From Candidatus Omnitrophota bacterium (GTDB lineage Bacteria; Hinthialibacterota; Hinthialibacteria; Hinthialibacterales; JAKPRU01): 38,336 bases of DNA. Location of the stretch: NCBI GenBank assembly GCA_029568995.1, contig JAKPYU010000528.1, positions 1 through 38,336 of the forward strand, given 5' to 3'. Made by a program: the position numbers and the translations under genes. The notes beneath the pieces are model-generated. The model ran no database searches. It worked only from the letters and a program-made list of their open reading frames with translations, and was not told where the DNA came from. Below are positions 31,094 through 38,336 of the stretch, one piece after another (positions within the stretch are counted from its first letter, which is position 1; each line of letters starts with the position of its first letter).

Positions 31094-32920
31094 TCATGGA
31101 AGACAGGAAAGCTGGTAGAGAATCCGCTCTCCAGACCGCCTGACCTCAGTCAGATAGGACGGCAGCAGAATCGACAAATCAACGTCCTCCCGCAGTTTCG
31201 GCCACGGTGTTGCAATGTGCGTGACTCCCGCCTTGCGCAGTATCTCCGCAAGGTGTTCCGCATTATCCAGCCCGGTCTCTTCTTCCAGCCAGGGAATATA
31301 TCCATATTTGTTCTTGGAGATATAACAGCGCCGTAATGGATACCCCAGTCCAAGGACCAGCGCATCCTCCAGTAGGTACTCATTCCCCCAGACGACTAGA
31401 TCGAATCCCGGAAACCGTTCGCGAAGTACCTGCTCTCGCGCGGATACGCTGAGACGCGGAGTGATCTGCTGATCGAAAACCTCAACCTGGGTGATACGAT
31501 GGGAAATCCAGAACAGCGACAGAACACCCGCCAGCAGATACCCTCCAATAAAAAGGAGTCTTCGATGTCTTTCTTCGGAGACTCGTTCCGTTACAGTGAG
31601 CCATGCCCACGCTGTCCACACCGCGCACAGAGCTAATGTCGGAAACACGAAGCGGCCGTCATGGTTGTCCGTCGCTGTCAAAAAAATCACACCGGATAGA
31701 AAGGTCATGATCCCCAGGAACCGGGGAAGGGAATCGCCCTTTCTGAATAGAGCGAACAGCGACGCGGCTAATCCGGTGAAAAATACAACAATCCCATCCC
31801 CCGCCAATTTCGAAAGCCTCATTCCCAGGTAGGCTCCATACCCGGACAGAGTCAACGCCTCATCGGGTGGACAATGGGATCGGAAAAACATCTCGGCTTC
31901 GGGGCAGGGCGGAATATGACGTCCAAACACTCCCGGCAGCATGGGATAAATCGGATTGCCGGTCCAGCACAGGTTATAGAGAAGCCACGGCGATGCGATC
32001 AGCAATGCCGTCACAGCCAAAACCGCTGTCCGCGCGAGAGCCTTGTGAACTCCGCATTCCTTGGCACGGCACACCAGGCAGGCGAATACAACCGGCGGAA
32101 CAATGACACCCCATGCGACGTATTTTGTCCCCAGCACCATCCCCAGGAAAAATCCTCCCGCCAACAGGGATTTCCGATTGTCGAAGCAAGTCAGGCACAG
32201 AACCGCCGCCAGCGCCCACAGGCCGACAAACAGATCCACATAACACGTTGTCATAATGAATGAGAGGAGCGGGATCAGCGTCGCCAGGAAAACCGCCAGA
32301 ACCGCTGTGCCACGATCCCCCATTCTGCGTGCCAAAGCGTAGGTCAGTGCCAGAACCCCGACACCCGCCAACCAGTGAAGCAGTTTGCCCAGAATGTCCG
32401 GACCGAGCAGCAGGACGAACGCATACAGCATCTCGCCGTATTTCGGCATGTAGGTGAACACATGCCACGGAATCTCCACAATTCCCCCGGAAACTCCGTA
32501 CAAATTGGCGACGGTCAGATGATAGTCGTATGGATCGTGGCGTATCTCCGGCGAGAGACAGAACCAGGCATTGACCGCACAGATCCCCATCACAACACAG
32601 ATCCCCAGGCGACTTTGCCGACTCCAATTCAGCCAGGCTGTTTGCGCCATGCTGCCGATATCCCGGCCATTCCGTCGAATCCACAGCACGCCATCAAGGC
32701 ACAGAACTGCGAACAACAGCCATGCAGACACCCGGTTCAGAACATGAAAAGTACCCAGCAAGGTCAGCATGACCGCGACCAGCGCCATTCCGGCGGCGAG
32801 AGAAACAGCCGGCCTTTCGCCTGCTTCGACCATGCAAAACCGACGGACAAAGCGATCCCCCACCGCCAGGAAACCAATGGCAAGTATTGGAGAAATAAGG
32901 AGATAAAGACAACTAACCAT
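31094..32920 (-). CDS. Polytopic membrane protein, GT-C/ArnT-like glycosyltransferase candidate
   Basis: A 608-residue protein with about 11-13 hydrophobic helices in residues 1-490 and a soluble C-terminus (about 490-608). An extended loop contains RHDPYDYHLTVANLYG (127-142), with D129 and D132 in the place where GT39/ArnT-like enzymes have acidic catalytic residues. LTYALARRMGDRGTAVLAVFLATLIPLL and LLAGGFFLGMVLGTKYVAWGV resemble dolichyl-phosphate-mannose-type transferases. Such enzymes move a sugar from a lipid carrier to an acceptor outside the membrane. The family match is by pattern only and the substrate is unknown. It is divergent from the radical SAM gene. Confidence 0.65.
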   Translation of the reverse strand: MVSCLYLLISPILAIGFLAVGDRFVRRFCMVEAGERPAVSLAAGMALVAVMLTLLGTFHVLNRVSAWLLFAVLCLDGVLWIRRNGRDIGSMAQTAWLNWSRQSRLGICVVMGICAVNAWFCLSPEIRHDPYDYHLTVANLYGVSGGIVEIPWHVFTYMPKYGEMLYAFVLLLGPDILGKLLHWLAGVGVLALTYALARRMGDRGTAVLAVFLATLIPLLSFIMTTCYVDLFVGLWALAAVLCLTCFDNRKSLLAGGFFLGMVLGTKYVAWGVIVPPVVFACLVCRAKECGVHKALARTAVLAVTALLIASPWLLYNLCWTGNPIYPMLPGVFGRHIPPCPEAEMFFRSHCPPDEALTLSGYGAYLGMRLSKLAGDGIVVFFTGLAASLFALFRKGDSLPRFLGIMTFLSGVIFLTATDNHDGRFVFPTLALCAVWTAWAWLTVTERVSEERHRRLLFIGGYLLAGVLSLFWISHRITQVEVFDQQITPRLSVSAREQVLRERFPGFDLVVWGNEYLLEDALVLGLGYPLRRCYISKNKYGYIPWLEEETGLDNAEHLAEILRKAGVTHIATPWPKLREDVDLSILLPSYLTEVRRSGERILYQLSCLP

Positions 32921-32934
32921 TCGGAATCAGTCCC

Positions 32935-32962
32935 TTGCGGGGGTATCCAATCAAGTTATACT
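32935..32962 (+). promoter_or_regulatory. Candidate promoter of the radical SAM gene
   Basis: TTGCGG (32935-32940), 16 bases, then TATACT (32957-32962). Transcription would start near 32969, giving a 44-base leader before the ATG at 33013. The spacing is good and the boxes are moderate. Confidence 0.5.
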
Positions 32963-33012
32963 GAGCGCACAATCGGTTGCCGCATCCTATCTCGATATCC
33001 GGTAATCTCAAT

Positions 33013-34473
33013 ATGCATATCTGTTTTCTGCTGGACCATATTCTGCTCCAACATCAACCGCTGGGTGTTTCTTATATTTCCGCTTTGCTGAAGAGGCACG
33101 GCCACAAAGTCTCTGCGCTCAATGTGGACTCGGTTTCCGATCCTGTGCAATCTGTCCGCACGTTGGCTCCCGATGTTGTGGCCTATTCTACCTCCAGCAG
33201 TTCGGCTGCACGATACCAGGAAATCAATCGCATTTTGCGGGATGCCATCCCCGGACTGTTCTCGCTGTTCGGCGGTCCTCACCCGTCTTTTTTTCCCCGG
33301 ATGATCGACGAGGACCCCGGTGTTGATGCCATTTGCATCGGAGAAGGGGAATACGCCACCCTTGAATTATGCGACCGACTTCAGAAACAGGAAGACATAT
33401 CGGATATCCACAGCCTGTATGTCCGCACACCCAATGGAATCCGAACAAATCCCGTACGCCCGTTTCTGACGCCGGAACAAATGGACAATCTCCCGTTTCC
33501 TGACCGGGAGGTTGTGGACGGCATGGGGACGTTTCATGGACAGACCGCTTTTGTCATCACTGGTCGCGGATGTCCGTTCGATTGTTCCTATTGTTTCAAT
33601 CACGTGTCGCGGGACTTGCAGGAGGGAAAATGGGTTCGCAGGCGCAGTGTGGAGAACGTCCTTGAAGAGATTCGATGGCTGAAAGACCGGTATGGCGTGG
33701 TCTATGTGGCCTTTCAGGACGATACGTTCATCTTGAACCGCAACTGGCTCAGAGAGTTCTGCCCGAAATACGCCCGGGAAATCGGTCTTCCGTTTATCTG
33801 CAATGTTCGAGCCGATTTAACGGATAAGGAACTCGTTGACCTTCTCGCGGAGGCCGGGTGCATCCGGGTGGCCACGGGGATCGAAAACGGGGATGACAAC
33901 ATCCGGCGGAATATCCTGGCTAAGAACGTGACGTCAGATCAGTACAGACACGCCTGCGATCTTTTCAATTCGCGGAAAATCCGGGTTGTAGGCCAGAATA
34001 TGATCGGTGTTCCGGGAGAAACGGTCGAAAGCGCGCTCTCCACAATCGAGTTGAACATTCAATGCCGATGCCATATTGCAATCTACTCCTTCTTTGCCCC
34101 TTTCCCCGGCACAAAATTGGGAGAAATGGCAAAAGAATACGGATTCACCGGCGATATGCGCGAAATCCCAAGAGAATTCCAGAATGGCCTTGCGCCATCC
34201 ATGCGCCTCGAACGCAAAGAACTGATCGAACTGATCGGCCATTGCGCACACCTGTTCACCAGCTACCCTGCACTGTTTTCTCTTTCAAAGATATTGCTGA
34301 CGGTTCTCCCCGGCGATACGCTTCGCGCATCCTATCTTCGCCTGATGACACGCCTCAGTAATTGGATGATTCGTCGAAATGGCGGGCGATTGCCGACCCA
34401 CTGGCATCAGCCGCGATTCATTGAGGATCTCATCCGACATAGTCACCGCGAATATCCCAAGACGACCGAATGA
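33013..34473 (+). CDS. B12-binding-type radical SAM protein
   Basis: A 486-residue protein. The N-terminus (about 1-130) is a B12-binding-like Rossmann domain (LLQHQPLGVSYISALLKRHGH, FGGPHPSFFP, CIGEGEYATLEL). The radical SAM core starts at VITGRGCPFDCSYC with Cys ligands C187, C191 and C194 for the [4Fe-4S] cluster that cleaves SAM. Later elements (VRADLTDKEL, GIENGDDNIRRNI, IGVPGETVESAL) are typical of the BchE/Elp3-like set. The ATG at 33013 begins the domain directly; a start 12 codons upstream adds nothing conserved. Family members methylate, cyclise or rearrange lipids, cofactors and natural products. The substrate is not predictable here. Confidence 0.88.
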   Translation: MHICFLLDHILLQHQPLGVSYISALLKRHGHKVSALNVDSVSDPVQSVRTLAPDVVAYSTSSSSAARYQEINRILRDAIPGLFSLFGGPHPSFFPRMIDEDPGVDAICIGEGEYATLELCDRLQKQEDISDIHSLYVRTPNGIRTNPVRPFLTPEQMDNLPFPDREVVDGMGTFHGQTAFVITGRGCPFDCSYCFNHVSRDLQEGKWVRRRSVENVLEEIRWLKDRYGVVYVAFQDDTFILNRNWLREFCPKYAREIGLPFICNVRADLTDKELVDLLAEAGCIRVATGIENGDDNIRRNILAKNVTSDQYRHACDLFNSRKIRVVGQNMIGVPGETVESALSTIELNIQCRCHIAIYSFFAPFPGTKLGEMAKEYGFTGDMREIPREFQNGLAPSMRLERKELIELIGHCAHLFTSYPALFSLSKILLTVLPGDTLRASYLRLMTRLSNWMIRRNGGRLPTHWHQPRFIEDLIRHSHREYPKTTE

Positions 34474-34549
34474 CCTTCGATCTTTCTCACATCAGAAATC
34501 TCAACCATCCAGTAGGCCAGGCGTCCCTGCCTGGCGACAGGCTGATTGC
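34474..34549. repeat. Short GCCAGGC hairpin in a convergent gap
   Basis: GCCAGGC (34516-34522) and GCCTGGC (34529-34535) form a seven-base stem with a GTCCCT loop, preceded by GTAG. It resembles the GTAGGGGCAGGC family at 11428-11449. It could act as a bidirectional terminator between the radical SAM and prepilin genes. Confidence 0.5.
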
Positions 34550-35140
34550 CTACAACTTCGGCTTCCCGGGAACATAACGCCGGATGATCCCCAGACTGGT
34601 CAGCCCGTTGGAGGGTTCGTACGCAATGAACGCCACTCCAAACGTGAAACCGGTTCCCGCTGCCCCGGTATATTTGAGCGAAGGCCCCATCCCGAAAAGA
34701 AGACCGATTGCTTGGTTCCAGAACTTAAACTCGGGATCCTTTGCCGGATCGATCATATCATAGGTCAGACTTCCCCAGTATCGCTTGTCCAGCGGATCCC
34801 AGTGATGCTGCTTCTTGTGATAAGTCAGGTCGGAAGAAAATAACTCCTTAACTTGGGGAACTTCCTGGAAAGGGTCGTATAAAAACCCGGGCAAATAGGC
34901 GATCGGCGTTGTCAGCCACCAGTTCTGATTGGTTTCGTGAGAGTGCGGGGGATTGTCGTTGCACTCTATCATGTATTGAAGGATGGCCGTTTCCATCGTC
35001 TTTTGATCGGCCATCGAACGGGAAACCTTGGCACGGATTCGGGCGTTGAGAAAATTCGGAACGGCAATTGCCGCTAGAATGCCAATGATCGCCACGACAA
35101 TCAACAATTCGATCAATGTAAAACTTCGCCTGTTTTTCAT
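34550..35140 (-). CDS. Type IV prepilin/pseudopilin-like protein
   Basis: A 196-residue protein with a class III signal: MKNRRS before FTLIELLIVVAIIGILA, with F at +1 and E at +5 of the mature form. The -1 residue is Ser instead of the usual Gly. A long hydrophobic helix is followed by PNFLNARIRAKVSRS and a globular domain (about 60-196) with no family-specific motif. Such proteins are cut by a prepilin peptidase and assembled into pili or type II secretion pseudopili. The N-terminus is almost the same as that of the gene at 37672, whereas the C-terminal domains differ. An AT-rich region with a strong palindrome lies upstream. Confidence 0.9.
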   Translation of the reverse strand: MKNRRSFTLIELLIVVAIIGILAAIAVPNFLNARIRAKVSRSMADQKTMETAILQYMIECNDNPPHSHETNQNWWLTTPIAYLPGFLYDPFQEVPQVKELFSSDLTYHKKQHHWDPLDKRYWGSLTYDMIDPAKDPEFKFWNQAIGLLFGMGPSLKYTGAAGTGFTFGVAFIAYEPSNGLTSLGIIRRYVPGKPKL

Positions 35141-35507
35141 ATCATACCTTCAGATTATTTTTATTTTGCTGCGTATCTGATCCAAAAGGAAGGGAATTAA
35201 GTATATTGTAATGTAAGTACTTACTATACAAGTATTAAGACGATTCTAAAATATATATATTGTAATACCCTTATTTCTAATGATTTATGTAATGTGACTG
35301 AATCTTATTTCTTAAGATCGATAAAAGGGTTGATGTGATTTATTAACAAGGATCATGTTGACCTCAAAATGACGATACCTGCCCTGAAATCCCGTAAAGC
35401 CGGTTTGCGTCTGTCCACTCTGTCCACCCCGTCCACCTCTTCAGGTTCTTTCTGCAATCCGCAATCCCCAATCTGCAATCCGCAATCTCTTTTTCCACCC
35501 TGTCCAC
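35141..35507. promoter_or_regulatory. AT-rich upstream region of the prepilin gene with a palindrome and short-word repeats
   Basis: Bases about 35150-35360 are much richer in A and T than the neighbouring genes. A perfect 12-base palindrome GTAAGTACTTAC lies at 35213-35224, inside an imperfect 26-base one (35206-35231, arms beginning TTGTA and ending TACAA, 22 of 26 symmetric). This may be a regulator site or part of the promoter. Bases 35411-35520 hold short repeats of CTGTCCAC-type and TGCAATCCGCAATC-type words, just after the nadD stop. No gene is seen. Confidence 0.5.
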
Positions 35508-36116
35508 TCAGTCCACTTTGTCCCGGGAAAACGCTGCGTCTTCATAGAGCCGGTGTGTATGGATATACTCAAAGACCGACTCGGGAACCAGGTATCGGAT
35601 GCTCTTCCCCGCGCGAATGTGCTCACGAATCATCGAAGAAGACAGATCCATCATGGGCATGTCGATACAGGTGTGGGAGTCAGGTTGGGAATTCCCGTTT
35701 CCCCGTCCTGCCGTGGCGATCGAATATCGACTGAGGATCTTGTCCCCCTGATACCAGTGTCGGATCTGGCCTGCCCAGTCTCCGCCCACCAGCAGAATCA
35801 GCTCGGTTTCCGGCCCAAGGTCCCGTTCGAGTGCCTCCAGGGTGTGGATGGTATAGCAGGGACCCGGAAAGTCAATTTCGAATCGGGAGACCGTGAATTG
35901 GGGATTGTCGGCTATCGCCAGCTGGACCATCCGGTGGCGGTGTTCCGCAGGGGCCAGGTCGGTTTGAGATCGCTTGTGGGGTGGCTGCCCGGCGGGCATG
36001 AAAATCACTTGGCGCAATTCCAATGTCTCCAACGCGGCTTGTGCCAGCACCAGGTGCGCCACGTGGATGGGATTGAATGTTCCCCCGAATACCCCGACCC
36101 GATCTTTCTCAGCCAT
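35508..36116 (-). CDS. nadD: Nicotinate-nucleotide adenylyltransferase
   Basis: NadD joins nicotinate mononucleotide and ATP in NAD synthesis. The 202-residue protein has the nucleotidyl-transferase start GVFGGTFNPIHVAHL, with H18 and H21 as the HxxH pair. It also has MPAGQPPHK (40-48) and the C-terminal SSSMIREHIRAGKSIRYLVP (159-178), which matches the ISST-x-IR family motif. The 30-residue stretch around TAGRGNGNSQPDSHT replaces a usual loop and is slightly unusual. The 92-base gap from proA holds a MITE-like copy. Confidence 0.94.
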   Translation of the reverse strand: MAEKDRVGVFGGTFNPIHVAHLVLAQAALETLELRQVIFMPAGQPPHKRSQTDLAPAEHRHRMVQLAIADNPQFTVSRFEIDFPGPCYTIHTLEALERDLGPETELILLVGGDWAGQIRHWYQGDKILSRYSIATAGRGNGNSQPDSHTCIDMPMMDLSSSMIREHIRAGKSIRYLVPESVFEYIHTHRLYEDAAFSRDKVD

Positions 36117-36124
36117 GGTACATC

Positions 36125-36204
36125 TGGTGTCCTGTAACCGAAATGCCTTTGCAGAGATTCCTCACATTCGTTCGGAATGACAGTATATGTTCGTTACACT
36201 ACAT
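36125..36204. mobile_element. Short MITE-like copy between nadD and proA
   Basis: The left end TGGTGTCCTGTAACCGAA (36125-36142), followed by ATGCCTTTGCAG, matches the left end of the element at 27424 at most positions over about 29 bases. The right end TTCGTTACACTACA (36190-36203) is its diverged inverted partner. The element is about 80 bp and has no coding content. Confidence 0.55.
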
Positions 36205-36208
36205 CAGG

Positions 36209-37465
36209 TCATTCCCGGATTTGTCCATCGCCAAACACGATGAATTTCTGTGTGGTCAGACCTTCGAGGCCGACCGGCCCACGCGCGTGAAGTTTGTTTG
36301 TGGAAATGCCGATCTCCGCGCCAAGCCCGTACTCTCCGCCATCCGAAAACCGCGTGGAGGCGTTCACCATGACACTGGAGGAATCCACCTCGCGCAGGAA
36401 CCGCATGGCGCGGGTATGGTTCTCGGTCACAATGGCCTCTGTGTGACTTGAGGAATGCCGGGCGATATGATCCAGGGCTTCGTCAAAACTTGCCACAACC
36501 CGAATGGCCACAATTAAGTCCAGGTATTCCTCATCCCAATCCTGGTCTGTGGCTGGTTTTGCCTCGGGGATCAACTGGCAAGTTGTCGGGCATCCACGAA
36601 TTTCCACGCCTTTTTCCAGCAAGGCTTTTCCCAGACGGGGAAGGAGCGATTCCGCCACTGACTCGTGAATCAGGAAGGTTTCTGCGGCGTTACAGACTCC
36701 CGGGCGTTGCACCTTTGCATTCATGCAGATCCGCAGCGCCTTCTCGAAATCGGCATCTTCGTCTACGTACACGTGGCAGTTGCCGTCATAATGCTTCAGG
36801 ACCGGCATTTTTGCGGTCTCGGAAACCAGCTTGACCAGCGGCTTTCCGCCGCGCGGAACAACCATGTCGACTGAATCATCCATCGTGAGCAACAGGCGCA
36901 CGGCCTCACGATCCGTCGTATCCACAAATCCGATTGCATCGGGTGGCACATCCGTACCTTTACAGGCCGCTCGAAGCGTTTCCGCCAGGGCGCGATTACT
37001 GTGAAAGGCTTCCGAACCGCCCCGAAGCACCACGGCATTACCTGCCTTGAGGCACAGGGCCGCCGCGTCCACCGTCACATTCGGGCGCGACTCGTAAATC
37101 ACCCCAATGACCCCAATCGGGACACGCATCTTGCCGACAAAAATCCCGCTCGGACGGGGGACCACTCCGGTAATCTCTGCTACCGGGTCGGGAAGGGCAG
37201 CGATCTCACGCAATGCCACGGTCATCTCCACAATCCGCTTGTCGGTGAGCGCAAGACGGTCCAGCATGGCCGATGAAAGTCCTCTTTCCTTTCCCTCCTT
37301 CAGATCCCGCTGGTTCGCCTCACAAATACTCTCCCGTTCATTTGTAATGAGATCGGCGGAGTGCAAAAGCCAATCGTTCTTAGCCGCCGTGGAAAGACGT
37401 CCCATCACTCGGGCCGCCGCCTTGGCCTGCCTGGCGATCTCTGTTGTCAGCGTATGAATATCCAT
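36209..37465 (-). CDS. proA: Gamma-glutamyl phosphate reductase
   Basis: ProA reduces gamma-glutamyl phosphate with NADPH, the second step of proline synthesis. The 418-residue length is normal. Landmarks are IGVIGVIYESRPNVTVDAA (117-135), VVLRGGSEAFHSN (145-157), catalytic C258 in VQRPGVCNAAETFLIH, and the end DGGEYGLGAEIGISTNKLHARGPVGLEGL (in pieces near 375-404). No proB partner is in the window. The 5' leader on the minus strand carries a GCATCCC/GGGATGC hairpin (37484-37507). Confidence 0.97.
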   Translation of the reverse strand: MDIHTLTTEIARQAKAAARVMGRLSTAAKNDWLLHSADLITNERESICEANQRDLKEGKERGLSSAMLDRLALTDKRIVEMTVALREIAALPDPVAEITGVVPRPSGIFVGKMRVPIGVIGVIYESRPNVTVDAAALCLKAGNAVVLRGGSEAFHSNRALAETLRAACKGTDVPPDAIGFVDTTDREAVRLLLTMDDSVDMVVPRGGKPLVKLVSETAKMPVLKHYDGNCHVYVDEDADFEKALRICMNAKVQRPGVCNAAETFLIHESVAESLLPRLGKALLEKGVEIRGCPTTCQLIPEAKPATDQDWDEEYLDLIVAIRVVASFDEALDHIARHSSSHTEAIVTENHTRAMRFLREVDSSSVMVNASTRFSDGGEYGLGAEIGISTNKLHARGPVGLEGLTTQKFIVFGDGQIRE

Positions 37466-37671
37466 TATCCAACCTGCTCCGGTGCATCCCCGATCACGCC
37501 GGGATGCAGAAAGATGGTCTCGTGTGCATCATCCTACAGGAATTGATCGATGATTCAATCTTATCCGGCCTTTGAGGCGGAGTGCGTTTTGTGTCCGGTC
37601 AGGCTGCGAGAACAGGAATGCCTCCGAACAAGGAATGGATGTTGGGGATAAGATCTTCGGGAGTATCCCTC
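37466..37671. other. 206-bp gap between proA and the second prepilin gene
   Basis: It contains a seven-base-pair hairpin (GCATCCC 37484-37490, GGGATGC 37501-37507) in the proA leader. There is no T-run to make it a clear terminator, and no other feature could be supported. Confidence 0.4.
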
Positions 37672-38322
37672 TCATTCTGCCGGCCCGCAGGCAGAGAGAA
37701 AGACAATATCGCCAAAGCTACCGACTCCATTGGATACGTCAAACGGCATGGCACGGAACGTGCTCTCCCATTTTCCATCGGGTCCGATGCCCATAAGCGC
37801 CCACTCATTCGCGCCTAACGGGCGCAATCCCGATGTCTTGCTGCCCGATTTCGTCAGTCCGTTCAAGGAGTGATTTTCACCGCCATAATAGGGTTCATTG
37901 TCGCCATAAATATAAGTGCCGTTCGCGTAATGCACATACTCCACGCTGTCTTTCGCTGCCATCTTATCGTTGAAAGGATCCCTGGGAATCGACGACATGT
38001 AAGATACCGGCGTGGTCAGCGGCCCCAAAATCTGGATCATGGTGCGATCGTATCCGTTATTGAAGGGCTGAATCCCCAGCAGGGTGATTCGCTTAATCCC
38101 CTTGTCTGTATCGTCATCCCAGAAATCCACCAGCAGGTATCCATGGTCGAGCCGGAATGATTCGATGGCCGTACCGAGATTCTTCATGTCGGCGTAATTC
38201 CGGGCCAGTTTTGACCGAGCTTGTGCGTTCAGAAAATTCGGGACCGCAATGGCGGCCAGGATCCCGATAATCGCGACGACGATCAACAATTCGATGAGCG
38301 TAAAGGCGTTCCGGTTCTTCAT
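37672..38322 (-). CDS. Type IV prepilin/pseudopilin-like protein
   Basis: A 216-residue protein starting MKNRNA, then FTLIELLIVVAIIGILA. The mature N-terminus (F+1, E+5) is that of type IV pilins and GspG/H-type pseudopilins, with Ala rather than Gly at -1. The helix is followed by AIAVPNFLNAQARSKLARNYADMKNL. The C-terminal domain contains ANEWALMGIGPDGKWE, a pattern seen in pseudopilin-like proteins of environmental lineages. AGGAA stands in front of the ATG. It is a paralogue of the gene at 34550 in the N-terminus only. Assembly factors (GspE/F or PilB/C) are not in the window. Confidence 0.9.
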   Translation of the reverse strand: MKNRNAFTLIELLIVVAIIGILAAIAVPNFLNAQARSKLARNYADMKNLGTAIESFRLDHGYLLVDFWDDDTDKGIKRITLLGIQPFNNGYDRTMIQILGPLTTPVSYMSSIPRDPFNDKMAAKDSVEYVHYANGTYIYGDNEPYYGGENHSLNGLTKSGSKTSGLRPLGANEWALMGIGPDGKWESTFRAMPFDVSNGVGSFGDIVFLSACGPAE

Positions 38323-38336
38323 GCTCTATTCCTCGA

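Noticed and set aside
35553-36137. Plus-strand frame of 194 codons opposite nadD
   Set aside because: Antisense to all NadD motifs, with no domain of its own.
1-38336. tRNA or rRNA genes
   Set aside because: Reading the intergenic regions showed no T-arm GGTTCGAATCC-type sequence with cloverleaf pairing and no rRNA-like stretch; a tRNAscan run would settle it.

Overview
The window is a piece of a bacterial chromosome of moderate GC content with short intergenic gaps. No rRNA or tRNA gene, CRISPR array or transposase was seen. I cannot assign a phylum firmly. Two prepilin-like proteins share an almost identical N-terminus (FTLIELLIVVAIIGILA followed by AIAVPNFLNA). They occur alongside Thr/Pro-rich VCBS-type surface proteins, GH57 glycan enzymes, a Hox-type hydrogenase and palindromic intergenic repeats. 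This mix fits an uncultured anaerobic lineage near the PVC/FCB groups, such as Candidatus Sumerlaeota (BRC1). That assignment is inference from general resemblance, not a search result.

Layout. 1-305: end of an MFS transporter. 330-13524, minus strand: aspS, a large secreted glycoside hydrolase-like protein, glgA, a GH57 amylase, radA, a PIN/TRAM membrane protein and a family 2 glycosyltransferase. This combines translation, glycogen/alpha-glucan metabolism, DNA repair and surface glycan synthesis. 13567-14102, plus strand: a doubtful small ORF, a small zinc-ribbon protein and a candidate structured RNA. 14189-20030, minus strand: a GT4 glycosyltransferase, an unusual methyltransferase/D-Ala-D-Ala-ligase-like fusion, and a TetR/MFS efflux pair with a readable promoter and operator. 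20322-27426, plus strand: a broken Rrf2-type regulator followed by a hoxEFUYH NiFe-hydrogenase operon. Its HoxF carries a complete GltD/NfnB-like Fe-S flavoprotein module fused at the C-terminus. 27424-27740: a MITE-like element whose terminal repeat starts on the hoxH stop codon. 27849-29945: a secreted Thr/Pro-repeat plus VCBS protein. 30011-38322: a rhomboid protease, a GT-C-like membrane protein, a B12-type radical SAM protein, two prepilin-like proteins, nadD and proA.

How the genes work together. The hydrogenase operon is the most striking system. HoxE, HoxF and HoxU form an NADH-dehydrogenase-like diaphorase, and HoxY and HoxH the NiFe hydrogenase. The extra GltD-like module adds two Fe-S motifs, an FAD site and a second nucleotide site with NADPH-type arginines. 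The complex could therefore link H2 to two pyridine-nucleotide pools. The degenerate Rrf2 gene just upstream may be the remnant of its Fe-S redox regulator. GlgA, the GH57 enzyme and the secreted hydrolase suggest alpha-glucan storage and use. The glycosyltransferases, the ATP-grasp fusion and the GT-C-like protein suggest envelope polymer synthesis.

Intergenic regions carry at least three families of short palindromes, short-word repeats, a 42-bp tandem repeat and two MITE-like copies. One gene (7991-11383) has a false N-terminal extension made by reading through these repeats.
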